From: Bacillus sp. SD088
GTDB lineage: Bacteria; Bacillota; Bacilli; Bacillales; Bacillaceae_C
Assembly (NCBI RefSeq): GCF_017355205.1
Contig: NZ_JADIJK010000002.1
Location: forward strand, 186,001-250,000
Length of the DNA: 64,000 bases
Reading direction: 5' to 3'
The translations under genes were made by a program, and so were the position numbers. The notes under the pieces are model-generated. The model was not told the DNA's origin and did not search any database. It saw only the letters and a list, made by a program, of their open reading frames with translations. Shown here one piece after another: positions 26,051 through 35,091 of this stretch; the stretch's first letter is position 1, and every line of letters starts with the position of its first letter.

Positions 26051-27023
26051 ACAAGAGCCAATCCTCCAAGTCCAACATCTAAAAAAATATTTTCCTGTTA
26101 CTGGACAATTCGGTCGATTAGGTGGTATTAAAGGGCAAGTAAAAGCAGTGAACGACGTCTCCTTTGATATATACAATGGCGAAACATTGGGACTTGTCGG
26201 GGAATCAGGCTGTGGAAAAAGTACAACTGGTCGTACGATTCTCCGTTTAATGGAACCAACTGCCGGCAAAGTACTCTACCAAAATCAAGATCTTGTGCAA
26301 ATGTCTAGGCAGGATCTGCGAAGGGCTCGAAAAGATTTACAAATGGTCTTTCAAGACCCTTATTCATCATTAAATCCAAGAAAAAACGTTGGGCAAATCT
26401 TAGAAGAGCCCCTTAACATTCATGCCATCGGAGACAAAAAGGAACGAAGAGAGCGGGCATTAGAGATGTTAAACAAGGTCGGCTTAGGGGCTGATTACTA
26501 TTATCGATATCCCCATGAATTTTCTGGTGGACAAAGACAACGGCTTGGTTTGGCAAGAGCGCTCATCTTGAATCCAAAAGTGATCATTTGTGATGAACCG
26601 GTATCAGCCTTGGATGTGTCCATTCAGTCTCAAGTCCTTAATCTCTTAGAAGAGCTTCAAGATGAATTTGATTTGACTTATTTATTCATTACTCATGATA
26701 TTAGTGTCGTACGACATATCTCTGATCGAATTGGTGTAATGTATTTGGGGAAAATCGTCGAAGAAGCCTCTACAGACCAGTTATTTGCAGAACCGCTTCA
26801 TCCATATACAAAAGCTCTATTTTCGGCCGTCCCTCGACCAAATATGGATGAAGATAAACGAGAACGCATTGTTTTGAAGGGAGATATCCCATCACCTCTA
26901 AATCCACCATCAGGCTGTATGTTCCATACAAGATGTCCTTTCGCAACAGAAGTATGTAAGAATGTTGTGCCTGAACGCAAAGAAATAGTAAGTGGACATT
27001 ACGTTTCATGCCATTTGTATTAA
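26031..27023 (+). CDS. peptide-type ABC importer ATPase (OppF/DppF class)
   Basis: This 330-residue ATPase has Walker [10 protein letters not shown], signature [15 protein letters not shown], Walker [14 protein letters not shown], and the C-terminal [12 protein letters not shown] and [14 protein letters not shown] segments. The start at 26031 has GGAGG 6 nt upstream, inside the end of the previous gene, which implies translational coupling. With the other ATPase it powers the importer. Confidence 0.95.
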   Translation: MSLQANKQEPILQVQHLKKYFPVTGQFGRLGGIKGQVKAVNDVSFDIYNGETLGLVGESGCGKSTTGRTILRLMEPTAGKVLYQNQDLVQMSRQDLRRARKDLQMVFQDPYSSLNPRKNVGQILEEPLNIHAIGDKKERRERALEMLNKVGLGADYYYRYPHEFSGGQRQRLGLARALILNPKVIICDEPVSALDVSIQSQVLNLLEELQDEFDLTYLFITHDISVVRHISDRIGVMYLGKIVEEASTDQLFAEPLHPYTKALFSAVPRPNMDEDKRERIVLKGDIPSPLNPPSGCMFHTRCPFATEVCKNVVPERKEIVSGHYVSCHLY

Positions 27024-27082
27024 AGGTGGATAAGTTTTTTATACCTTTCGGACTATCCGTATCTTATAAGGAGGAATAATAT

Positions 27083-27487
27083 ATGGCCATCGTACAAAGA
27101 AAAAATGGCACTTTTGGTATTTATAATGAAGCAGGTTATCAAGTAGAAGCCAGCTTTACAGCAGGTTCAACTGGCTTAAACCCGAAGGAATTACTAGAAT
27201 CCTCTCTAGGACTATGTACAACAATTGTCATTCAAAGAATGCTAGAACGGGATGGAATAGAACTAGACGAAAATGATCCATTCTCCGTTGAAGTCAAAAC
27301 CATAAAAGCGGCTGATCGCCCATCACGCTTCGAAGAATGTATCGTTCAAGTATCACTTCCAGACCACCTCCCTGAGGCCTATAAAAATAAACTAATCAAA
27401 TCCGCTGAAAAAGCATGTACAATTGGGAATACATTGAAACAAGGATTAAAGATTACCCAATCTGGGGACTGTCCCCTACCGAGTTAA
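27083..27487 (+). CDS. OsmC-family peroxidase-like protein
   Basis: This 134-residue OsmC-fold protein has the two reactive cysteines of the family, Cys45 (SLGLCTTIV) and Cys112 (EKACTIGNTL). It probably reduces organic hydroperoxides or related thiol substrates in the cytoplasm. GGAGG lies 9-10 nt before the ATG. It sits 60 bp after the last transporter gene and may be in the same transcript. The last eight residues (SGDCPLPS) and the stop codon are written by repeat element E3, so the natural tail has been replaced or extended. Confidence 0.87.
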   Translation: MAIVQRKNGTFGIYNEAGYQVEASFTAGSTGLNPKELLESSLGLCTTIVIQRMLERDGIELDENDPFSVEVKTIKAADRPSRFEECIVQVSLPDHLPEAYKNKLIKSAEKACTIGNTLKQGLKITQSGDCPLPS

Positions 27488-27520
27488 CGCGTTAATACAC
27501 CAGGGGACAGTCCCCCTGGT
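27462..27520. repeat. GGGGACWGTCCCC element E3
   Basis: CTGGGGACTGTCCCCTACC, core GAGTTAACGCGTTAATAC, then ACCAGGGGACAGTCCCCCTGGTG. The left arm lies inside the osmC-like reading frame and the core supplies its TAA (27485-27487). It separates two convergent genes. Confidence 0.85.
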
Positions 27521-27537
27521 GTATTTTTTTAAGCCTT
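27494..27537 (+). terminator. intrinsic terminator formed by the right arm of element E3
   Basis: AATACACCAGGGG pairs with CCCCTGGTGTATT around ACAGTC and is followed by a run of T. It is strong on the plus strand and ends the transporter/osmC transcript; A residues on the other side allow use by mqo. Confidence 0.8.
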
Positions 27538-29070
27538 CTCTAATACTCTCGTTTCTCCAGTTTCAGGATGATCTGGATTTGTTGAGCCTTCACTTAGGCC
27601 TAGGACCTGTGCTGTGGAAGCGTGAATTTTTTGGAAAAGCTCTGGGTTTTCTACCAATGATATACCATACGATGGAATCATTTGCTTTATTTTCGGTTCC
27701 CACTCTTTTAGTTGGTCCGGAAAACATCTGTTTATGATATCAAGCATAACGTGAACAGCTGTCGAAGCCCCTGGAGATGCACCAAGCAATGCTGCAATTG
27801 AGCCATCTGCAGCACTTACTACTTCAGTGCCAAATTGTAATGTCCCTTTTCCTCCAGTAACCGTGTCTTTAATCACTTGCACACGCTGACCAGCGACAAC
27901 TAGATCCCAATCCTCACTCTTGGCGTTTGGAATAAACGCTCGTAATTCTTCCATACGTTGTTCCTTCGATAACATCAGTTGTTGAATCAAATATTTTGTC
28001 AAGGATAGCTCTTTAGCTCCTGCCGCCAACATCGTTAAAACATTGTGCGGCTTCACCGAGGTAATTAAATCAAATACCGATCCTGTTTTAAGAAACTTTG
28101 GTGAAAAGCCAGCGAACGGTCCAAATAATAACGATTTTTTATTATCAATATACCTTGTGTCCAGATGTGGAACTGACATAGGTGGAGCTCCAACCGAGGC
28201 TTTTCCATATACCTTTGCATGATGTTGCTCAGCAATCTCAGGTTTATTACACACCATGAACAACCCACTTACTGGGAAGCCACCAATATGCTTTCCTTCA
28301 GGAATACCAGATTTTTGCAGTAAATGTAGACTGCCGCCTCCACCGCCAATAAAGACGAATTTTGCTATATGACGTTCAACCGTGCCACTGTCAAGATTTT
28401 TCACTTTCAATTCCCAGCATCCATCATCCATACGTTTGATGTTATCTACACTATGTTTGTAATGGATCTCGACCTCTTGGTTTTGTAAATGATCAAACAA
28501 CATACGTGTTAGAGAGCCAAAATTAACATCTGTTCCAGAATCAATCTTTGTCGCTGCTATAGGCTCATCCAAAGTGCGATCCTTCAACATAAGGGGTGCC
28601 CATTCGGCTAGTTTTTCCGGATCATCGGAAAACTCCATTCCTTCGAATAAAGGATTGTTGGAAAGGGCTTCAAAACGTTTTTTCAGAAACTTTACATTTT
28701 CTTCTCCATATACATAACTCATATGGGGCAATGGCATGATAAAGTCTTGCGGATGGCGAATTAGATTACGATTAACCAAATAAGACCAAAACTGTCTCGA
28801 TAGTTGGAATTGTTCGTTCACTTTAATCGCTTTACTAATATCGAGTGAACCATCCGGTTTTTCAACGGTATAATTAAGTTCACACAGTGCAGAATGTCCT
28901 GTACCTGCATTATTCCATTCGTTAGAACTTTCTTCCCCTGGCTTCGTAAGCTTCTCAAAAACCTTAATCTCCCAGTCTGGTGCTAATTCCTTCAAAAGAG
29001 TTCCTAAAGTTGCACTCATAACTCCGGCACCGATTAGGATAACGTCCGTTTTCGTTTGTCTGTTACTCAT
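27529..29070 (-). CDS. mqo: malate:quinone oxidoreductase
   Basis: This 513-residue FAD-dependent peripheral membrane enzyme oxidises malate to oxaloacetate and feeds electrons to the quinone pool. It has the N-terminal dinucleotide motif [20 protein letters not shown] and family blocks [40 protein letters not shown] and [15 protein letters not shown]. The start at 29070 ([10 protein letters not shown]) fits homologues, with AAGGA 10 nt upstream; 21 extra codons upstream are unsupported. It is monocistronic and convergent with the osmC-like gene. Confidence 0.95.
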   Translation of the reverse strand: MSNRQTKTDVILIGAGVMSATLGTLLKELAPDWEIKVFEKLTKPGEESSNEWNNAGTGHSALCELNYTVEKPDGSLDISKAIKVNEQFQLSRQFWSYLVNRNLIRHPQDFIMPLPHMSYVYGEENVKFLKKRFEALSNNPLFEGMEFSDDPEKLAEWAPLMLKDRTLDEPIAATKIDSGTDVNFGSLTRMLFDHLQNQEVEIHYKHSVDNIKRMDDGCWELKVKNLDSGTVERHIAKFVFIGGGGGSLHLLQKSGIPEGKHIGGFPVSGLFMVCNKPEIAEQHHAKVYGKASVGAPPMSVPHLDTRYIDNKKSLLFGPFAGFSPKFLKTGSVFDLITSVKPHNVLTMLAAGAKELSLTKYLIQQLMLSKEQRMEELRAFIPNAKSEDWDLVVAGQRVQVIKDTVTGGKGTLQFGTEVVSAADGSIAALLGASPGASTAVHVMLDIINRCFPDQLKEWEPKIKQMIPSYGISLVENPELFQKIHASTAQVLGLSEGSTNPDHPETGETRVLEKA

Positions 29071-29428
29071 TTTTACCATATCCTTATACCTTGAGATTTG
29101 CAGAAAAGATGTAAGCGCGTCCCAGCAAACCATGACACAATCTAGGGACTTACCTTTCCTGTATCAATATTCATTTGATTATAGTATGTCTAAATCTTTT
29201 ATAGATTAAAATATTCATATAGAAGATTATAACATAGTTGGATCCTTTATGAGTACATCCTCATGCAAAAGCCCTTGGAACTTTTTACTACAAGTTGGTT
29301 TGGTAGAGGCTACATTGCCGAAGTTTTCTTCGGGGCACAAAGCATTTCAATGTGTTTTTCCATGTATTCCTGTTATGATAGTTGGGATAAGGGCCAAGCC
29401 CAACTTTAACAGGAAAGGAAAATGGACA
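29071..29428 (+). other. mqo/oxidoreductase divergent region with structured leader
   Basis: The first 100 bp are AT-rich (candidate promoters, e.g. TATAAC near 29230). The part nearest the plus-strand gene can form several hairpins: ATGAGtacatcCTCAT (29249-29264), CCGAAGttttCTTCGG (about 29319-29334) and AGTTGGG...CCCAACT (about 29380-29406). It could be a structured 5' leader. I could not match it to a known riboswitch class. Confidence 0.35.
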
Positions 29429-30430
29429 ATGTCAAATATACAAATTCCAATTTCTGTTTTAAACCTTGTGCCAATCAGACAAGGCCAAGAGTCGAAGGAA
29501 GCAATTGATTCCATGGTGGATTTAGCACAAGCTACGGAGAAAATGGGGTATACACGTTATTGGATTGCAGAGCATCATAATACTGCGACACTAGTGAGTT
29601 CTGCAACATCGATTTTAATCAAACATACATTAGAACATACGGAGAAAATTCGTGTTGGGTCTGGCGGTGTTATGCTGCCAAATCATGCGCCACTAGTTGT
29701 GGCGGAACAATTTGGGACAATGGGCACCATCTATCCCGGACGTTTGGATTTAGGGCTTGGACGTGCGCCGGGAACAGACATGGTTACAGCAAATGCATTA
29801 AGACGCTCAAAAAGCGATACCGTCTACACGTTCCCTGAGGATGTCAAATCATTACTCACTTATTTTGGGCCAGAGGAAGAGCAAGGGTCGGTAAAAGCCT
29901 ATCCTGGCGTCGGGACGAATATTCCAATATACATTCTTGGCTCTTCCCCAGATTCTGCTCATTTAGCAGCAAGATTAGGATTGCCTTATGTATTTGCCTC
30001 TCACTTTGCACCAAGGTGGATGGCAGATGCAATCGACATTTACCGGAGTGAATTTCAGCCTTCCGAGTATCTTGATCAGCCCTATATGACGGTATGTCTC
30101 AATGTGATCGCTGCGGAAACAGACGAAGAAGCAGAACGAGAATCCACCACCATGCAACAATTTTTCCTAAATGTTGTGAGGGGCACCTCTATAAAACTAA
30201 CCCCTCCCGTCGAGAACATGGATGCACTGTGGAATGAGCAAGAAAAAGCAATTGCATCGAACATGAGTAGCTTCACTTTCATGGGAAGCAAAACAAGAAT
30301 TCGAGCACAAATAAAACAATTTCAAGATCAATACCATGTTGATGAAATAATGGCCATATCCTATATTTTTGATCCAGAAAAACAAAAACGCTCCTATGAA
30401 ATTTTGAAAGAAGTTGTGGATGAAGGATAA
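29429..30430 (+). CDS. luciferase-like (LLM) flavin-dependent oxidoreductase
   Basis: This 333-residue TIM-barrel protein belongs to the bacterial luciferase-like family that uses reduced FMN or F420. Typical blocks are [11 protein letters not shown] at the N-terminus, [56 protein letters not shown] and [20 protein letters not shown]. It resembles the YwcH/YhbW group of B. subtilis, whose substrates are unknown. The start at 29429 has an AGGA 9 nt upstream and matches homologues. The stop is followed within 5 bp by repeat element E4. Confidence 0.9.
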   Translation: MSNIQIPISVLNLVPIRQGQESKEAIDSMVDLAQATEKMGYTRYWIAEHHNTATLVSSATSILIKHTLEHTEKIRVGSGGVMLPNHAPLVVAEQFGTMGTIYPGRLDLGLGRAPGTDMVTANALRRSKSDTVYTFPEDVKSLLTYFGPEEEQGSVKAYPGVGTNIPIYILGSSPDSAHLAARLGLPYVFASHFAPRWMADAIDIYRSEFQPSEYLDQPYMTVCLNVIAAETDEEAERESTTMQQFFLNVVRGTSIKLTPPVENMDALWNEQEKAIASNMSSFTFMGSKTRIRAQIKQFQDQYHVDEIMAISYIFDPEKQKRSYEILKEVVDEG

Positions 30431-30433
30431 AGA

Positions 30434-30478
30434 CTGGGGCCTGTCCCCCAACGCTTTAACGCGCTGGGGGACAGGCCC
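30434..30478. repeat. GGGGACWGTCCCC element E4
   Basis: TGGGGCCTGTCCCCCAACGC, core TTTAACGCGC, TGGGGGACAGGCCC. The arms pair over their whole length. It sits exactly between two convergent genes: the plus-strand stop is 4 bp to the left and the minus-strand TGA begins at its right edge. Confidence 0.85.
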
Positions 30479-31642
30479 TCAATAACTCAAGGATGCTTCT
30501 GGTATAATTTTAAAGCCGTCGACCATCGTATCTTCATCCACTTCAATTAATAAGCAACGTTTGCCATTATGATTCACTTGTTTTACATATTTTATATCCT
30601 GAGGGCTGATGGCAATATTGGCTACTTTTGTTTGGATTTTAATAGATTTAGACGTGTAGTTCGGAACAATGCTACTTGCTTTCACCTCGTATTTCTCGTC
30701 ATCGATCACTTTTTGAAAAGCCATTTCCACCTTATCTGTATCGACGTCTTCTACTCCGCTCACCTTCAAAACACGTTCCACATCTTTATAATCCAACTTA
30801 GGTGCTTCATCCTCTTCGTCTTCATTAATGATCCGATTAATTTCCTCATATACATTGGAGAGTGTACTCGTATCGACTTCTTCACCGACGACTTCCTTCA
30901 CAATTTCCTCAAAAACTGCCTTGTCATCCTCTGCTGTCATGATCTCTTCCCCATTTAGGACATTTTCAATAAAATGATAATCAAGTTTCTTCCCAGCTGA
31001 ATACAGGATGTGGTTAACATCTGCCGAGTTTTCAGTAAAGCTCGGAAATAAAAACCCAGCGACTGGGGATTTCAAGTTAATGATGGAGTCCACAGCAACA
31101 CTAGCCTTAAACTCTTTTTCAATATAATCAAAAACAAGAGATTTTTTTGGTTGATCCGTTTGATTCATACTGCAAAGAATAAAAGGATGTAAATAAACCT
31201 CATCACGATCGCTGATTTCCGCCTCGTCATTACTTTTCTTCGTTGGTTTATAATACTCCCCGCGAATAAAGGTTACGACCATGTCCTTTTCATACTCAAC
31301 ATCCTTAAACATCTTGGACACGATCTTAAGCATTTGTTCTTCCCATTCCTCGCCATCTATATCAAGTGCCTCGTAAAGAATTACCTGAGTATGATCTTCT
31401 GCTTGCTCTTGGAACCTCACCTCAAACAACTTTTGATCCATCTTCCCCGTCAGCACCTTCTTAAAATTCGCCATAAACAACTCCTGCTGCTCCCGCTCCA
31501 ACATCGGAAACGGCTGACTCTCCTGATGATAAATCTCACTACTCTCTTTCCTTATGTAAACATTAAAAATATCCTGCACTTTTAACAAATCATTATCCAA
31601 CTTAAATTGCTTCCGTATATTGCCAATATCATTCTTATTCAC
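30479..31642 (-). CDS. DUF4317 domain protein
   Basis: This 387-residue cytoplasmic protein matches DUF4317 (N-terminal NDIGNIRKQFKLDNDLLKVQ; also FEVRFQEQ and VVTFIRGEYYKP). The function is unknown; it is rich in acidic residues and has no membrane segment. The start is a GTG at 31642 with GGAGG 8 nt upstream. Its stop lies at the edge of repeat E4 and its upstream flank contains repeat E5. Confidence 0.85.
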   Translation of the reverse strand: MNKNDIGNIRKQFKLDNDLLKVQDIFNVYIRKESSEIYHQESQPFPMLEREQQELFMANFKKVLTGKMDQKLFEVRFQEQAEDHTQVILYEALDIDGEEWEEQMLKIVSKMFKDVEYEKDMVVTFIRGEYYKPTKKSNDEAEISDRDEVYLHPFILCSMNQTDQPKKSLVFDYIEKEFKASVAVDSIINLKSPVAGFLFPSFTENSADVNHILYSAGKKLDYHFIENVLNGEEIMTAEDDKAVFEEIVKEVVGEEVDTSTLSNVYEEINRIINEDEEDEAPKLDYKDVERVLKVSGVEDVDTDKVEMAFQKVIDDEKYEVKASSIVPNYTSKSIKIQTKVANIAISPQDIKYVKQVNHNGKRCLLIEVDEDTMVDGFKIIPEASLSY

Positions 31643-31664
31643 CTAATGTTCCTCCTTTATTTTT

Positions 31665-31718
31665 GGGGACTGTCCCCCGTCACGTTAATGCTTTAACACA
31701 TTGGGGGCCTGTCCCCAT
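31665..31718. repeat. GGGGACWGTCCCC element E5
   Basis: GGGGACTGTCCCCCGTCAC, core GTTAATGCTTTAACACA, TTGGGGGCCTGTCCCC, plus an extra partial ATCGTGTCCCC to the right. It lies 22 bp upstream of the DUF4317 start and about 170 bp past the phosphotransferase remnant. The remaining 31719-31885 holds nothing recognised. Confidence 0.85.
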
Positions 31719-31885
31719 CGTGTCCCCATCGTCTAACCGATTTAAACAATGGTGTAAAATCATTTCTATATCATTCAAATTCTGCTTTTCGTTTTTGTTT
31801 CTATATATAATATTCATTAACCAATTTGTTAGGTTACGAAGATGGTGTCTGTATGTATACATCCTTAGTAAATCAGGATCTAGCT

Positions 31886-32685
31886 CTACTGGTGTGGGGA
31901 TATTTTTTTGATAGGAAGAGAATAGAATCTCAAATCTCTCACCATATAATTAAATAAATCGTACTCCCGGGGGGCCAATATGGCTGATTCCCAATCGATC
32001 ACATGGATATCTGTTCCTTTTTGAATAAGATTTCCTCCCCATAAGTCTCCATGGCAAAAAACGAATTGATGCTCTGTAAATATTTTGGTCGCAGCTGATG
32101 GAGTTTTGTCAGAAGAGAAAATATATACTCCTTCTTTCTTACGACGATTTCAAGGTCGTTATAGGGTAAGTTCTCTTCTAGCACATCGATACATGCCCTA
32201 AGGTTCATTTCAAACGATAAATCAAAGTTATCTTTTAAAAGCGGAGAGTGTTCAATGTTTGTTTGATGGATTGTAGCCATTATTTTACCAACATTATATA
32301 AAATTGTATTTGAGAGAGGATATGCATCTGCTAATATCTTTCCCTCAATATAATGAAAGAGTATAACAGAAAAATCCGCAAATGCCGTTTTATAATCATG
32401 ATGAATATTCTCTATTGGCAATGAAATATTTGTTAGCGCACCTTGAGAATAAATTCGCCATAACAGTGGCAAAACACGGTATAAATTACTTAAACTATCC
32501 ACCTGTCGATCATTCTCATGGTCGAAAAGCTTGAGATAATAGTGATGATCATTGCGACAAGTCACTTTGTACGAATAAGCAGAATCACCCATAGGAATAA
32601 AGTGAATATTCACAGCCGACAAATGATATTCCGTCTTTAAAAGATCTATCAGTATGGTATCTTGTAAAGGATATTTGACCTTCAT
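31886..32685 (-). pseudogene. aminoglycoside-phosphotransferase-like kinase, frameshifted
   Basis: The intact start (AGGAG 8 nt before ATG at 32685) leads into a protein-kinase-like APH fold (DSAYSYKVTCRNDHHYYLKL, KTAFADFSVILFHYIEGKIL). The printed frame runs past the expected catalytic loop and stops at 31999. In another frame the missing C-terminus is perfectly readable: FCHGDLWGGNLIQKGTDIHV, IDWESAILAPREYDLFNYMV, ending at a TAG at 31886. The two parts join if one base is restored at about 32078-32086, giving 266-267 residues with the catalytic HGD-x4-N and metal-binding DWE. It is therefore a recent frameshift or a sequencing error. If intact it would phosphorylate a small molecule. Confidence 0.85.
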
Positions 32686-32717
32686 TGCTAATTCTCCTAA
32701 AGTAGATTCAAGTGAAA

Positions 32718-32768
32718 GGGCCTGACCCCCACCACGTTAATACTTTAACACATGAGGGGACTGGCCCC
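32718..32768. repeat. GGGGACWGTCCCC element E6
   Basis: GGGCCTGACCCCCACCAC, core GTTAATACTTTAACACA, TGAGGGGACTGGCCCC. The right part is inside the Nudix reading frame and the core provides its TAA stop (32745-32747, minus strand). Confidence 0.85.
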
Positions 32769-33218
32769 AAAGCTTACCATAACTCCATCTTTATAAATAA
32801 ATCTATACTCCCGCTCCATTTGTCCATCTAGAATTTTAGGTAGATAGATTGGAATATTGTCTACCACACCCCGGTTGTTGGGATGTAAGATCCAATCAAT
32901 CTCTTTCCATTCAAGAATGCCCTCATCAGTGCTAAGCGGTGTTTGGATCTCTTCTGTTGCAGGGAAGTCGGCCAGAAACAGGTACATTCCCGAGTTTCCC
33001 TTATCACTTTCCCATGTCACATTTCCCGCATGTATGACTTTTGAAAGGGAAATACCCGTTTCTTCCCAAGCTTCCCTCAATATTCCTTCAGTAGGGTTCT
33101 CATTTTTCTCTATTTTTCCACCAACTCCATTCCACAAACCCATATTTGGACTTTTCCTTCTGTTCAGCATTAACAGATTATCTCCCTTTCTTATAAAACA
33201 AAGCGTATATTTTAGCAT
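32745..33218 (-). CDS. Nudix hydrolase (8-oxo-dGTP diphosphatase-like)
   Basis: This 157-residue MutT-type protein has a complete Nudix box (Gly34, Glu40, Arg48-Glu49, Glu52-Glu53, Gly55) that binds Mg2+ and cleaves nucleoside diphosphate-linked substrates. The N-terminal MLKYTLCFIRKGDNLLMLNR and PNMGLWNGVGGK resemble 8-oxo-dGTP diphosphatases of Bacillus. The start at 33218 has AAGGAG 7 nt upstream; an upstream extension would run into repeat E7. The last nine or so residues (SFGASPLMC) are encoded by repeat E6. Confidence 0.9.
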   Translation of the reverse strand: MLKYTLCFIRKGDNLLMLNRRKSPNMGLWNGVGGKIEKNENPTEGILREAWEETGISLSKVIHAGNVTWESDKGNSGMYLFLADFPATEEIQTPLSTDEGILEWKEIDWILHPNNRGVVDNIPIYLPKILDGQMEREYRFIYKDGVMVSFGASPLMC

Positions 33219-33239
33219 TATTATTCTCCTTACACTATA

Positions 33240-33290
33240 GGGACTGTCCCCCACCACGTTAATGCTTTAGCACGCGGGGGGACTGGCCCC
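33240..33290. repeat. GGGGACWGTCCCC element E7
   Basis: GGGACTGTCCCCCACCAC, core GTTAATGCTTTAGCACG, CGGGGGGACTGGCCCC. The right arm encodes the last residues of the downstream-reading exporter (minus strand) and the core gives its TAA (33259-33261). Confidence 0.85.
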
Positions 33291-35091
33291 GATTAAATTG
33301 GCTTTCATACATTCGATGGTAGAATCCGTTGTTTTTTAGGAGTTCTTGGTGTGAGCCGGATTCGATGATTGCGCCTTGGTGGATGACGAAGATACGGTCG
33401 GCGTTTTCAATTGTTTTTAGGCGATGGGCGATGACAAAGCTTGTTCGTCCTTCGGTTAGGCGGTTGATGCCTTTTTGAATTTCAATTTCTGTATTGGTGT
33501 CGATGCTGGATGTGGCTTCGTCTAATATTAGGATATCAGAGTCGGCTAAGATCGCTCTTGCAATTGCAAGTAACTGACGTTGCCCCTGACTTAAATTAGA
33601 ACCACCAGAGGTAATCTGTGTATGATAGCTTTCAGGCAAATGTTTAATATAGTGATGGGCTGAGGCCATTTTGGCTGCCGAAATGACATCTTCATCCGTG
33701 GCTTCCAAACGTCCATACCGAATGTTTTCCATAATCGTTCCCGAAAAAAGGAAAGTGTCTTGCAGCACAATTCCGATTCTCCTTCGCAATCCACTTAATT
33801 GATAATCGCGAATGTCTCGACCATCTATTCGCAACTGTCCACCTGTCACATCATAAAATCGCATTAATAGATTGATAATTGTCGTCTTTCCAGAACCTGT
33901 CGGACCAACAAGAGCAATTTTCTCTCCTGCCTTCACTTGAAAATCAATGTCTTTTAAAATCGGCTGCCCTTCATCATACCCAAAGTGAACATGGGAAAAC
34001 TCCACATCTCCTCTAAATGAATCTACGACAATCGCTTCTTGCTTATCTACTAAATCTGGTGTCTCATCCATCACCTCAAACACCCGCTCTGCGCCTGCAA
34101 TCGCCGACTGGAAGGTGTTCAATAGATTCGACAACTGGTTAATTGGTCGAAAGAATTGGCGAGAGTATGTCACAAAAGCCGCAATGATTCCGACCGTAGC
34201 CAACTCATTCACTGTCATGACCGCACCAATCGCGATCACAAATCCAAGTCCTAAATTGTTAATAAAATTATTGACAGGACCGAGAAAGCCAGAAACCGTA
34301 TCAGCCGCCATGGCGGAATGACGCAGACGTTCATTGACTTCTGAAAATTGTTGATCGATTTTTTCTTCCTTGCCAAAAAGCGTAATCACTTGATTGCCAG
34401 AAATCGATTCTTCGATAAAACCATTTAATTCACCTAAATCTGTTTGTCTTTTGATAAAATAACTACTACTGTACGAGATCAATTTCTTCGTAGTAAAGAT
34501 CATTAACGGAATGACGAGAAGCGTGACAATCGCAAGTACCCTGTTCAAGGAAAACATCGCGATCCCTACGCCTATTACCATTAAAACAGAGGAAAAAATT
34601 TGGATCACACTTTGACTTAACGCATTATTCAATTGATCGATATCATTCGTGACCCTACTCATCAAATCACCATGCTGCCGCTTATCAAAAAAACCTAGCG
34701 ACAATGTTTGAAACTTATTAAACAAATCTTGGCGCATTTTTCGAATCGTTTCCAACGAAACACGTACCATCATAAAATTTTGCAACCACGTAAACACGGT
34801 TGTCGCAAAATAAACGAGCGCAAGTATGGCTAATAATCGTAATGTGCCACTGATATCTTTTGGTATGATATAGTCATCAACGATCACACCAATCATATAC
34901 GGGGCAAGTAGTCCTAGTAAGGTAGTGACAATCACGAAAATGATCGATGCGATTAATGCCACTTTTTGCCTCTCCATATAACGCCAAATTCGTTTAATCG
35001 TTCCAACTGGATCCTTTGCCTTAACAACTGGTCCACTAAATCCCCGTGGTCCACGCGCACGTCCCATCATATTAGGAGCTGGTTTGCTCAT
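33259..35091 (-). CDS. yfiC: heterodimeric ABC exporter subunit with active ATP site (YfiC-like)
   Basis: This 610-residue half-transporter has six membrane helices (about 50-340) and an ATPase domain with Walker A GPTGSGKTT, signature LSQGQRQLLAIARAI, Walker B ILILDEATSSID with the catalytic Glu, and FVIAHRLKT with the switch His. It is the consensus-ATPase partner of the subunit encoded upstream. The two genes overlap by 4 bp (ATGA). It resembles the YfiC/LmrD group of multidrug exporters. The last ten residues (RGQSPRVLKH) come from repeat E7. Confidence 0.92.
   Translation of the reverse strand: MSKPAPNMMGRARGPRGFSGPVVKAKDPVGTIKRIWRYMERQKVALIASIIFVIVTTLLGLLAPYMIGVIVDDYIIPKDISGTLRLLAILALVYFATTVFTWLQNFMMVRVSLETIRKMRQDLFNKFQTLSLGFFDKRQHGDLMSRVTNDIDQLNNALSQSVIQIFSSVLMVIGVGIAMFSLNRVLAIVTLLVIPLMIFTTKKLISYSSSYFIKRQTDLGELNGFIEESISGNQVITLFGKEEKIDQQFSEVNERLRHSAMAADTVSGFLGPVNNFINNLGLGFVIAIGAVMTVNELATVGIIAAFVTYSRQFFRPINQLSNLLNTFQSAIAGAERVFEVMDETPDLVDKQEAIVVDSFRGDVEFSHVHFGYDEGQPILKDIDFQVKAGEKIALVGPTGSGKTTIINLLMRFYDVTGGQLRIDGRDIRDYQLSGLRRRIGIVLQDTFLFSGTIMENIRYGRLEATDEDVISAAKMASAHHYIKHLPESYHTQITSGGSNLSQGQRQLLAIARAILADSDILILDEATSSIDTNTEIEIQKGINRLTEGRTSFVIAHRLKTIENADRIFVIHQGAIIESGSHQELLKNNGFYHRMYESQFNRGQSPRVLKH

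Noticed and set aside
29300-29340. Lysine-riboswitch-like words (GTAGAGG and GCCGAAG) before the LLM gene
   Set aside because: The words are only a few bases apart and the rest of the L-box five-helix layout is absent.
32040-32100. Programmed frameshifting in the phosphotransferase
   Set aside because: The region has no slippery heptamer with a downstream structure that I can see, and such kinases are not known to use it; mutation or error is simpler.
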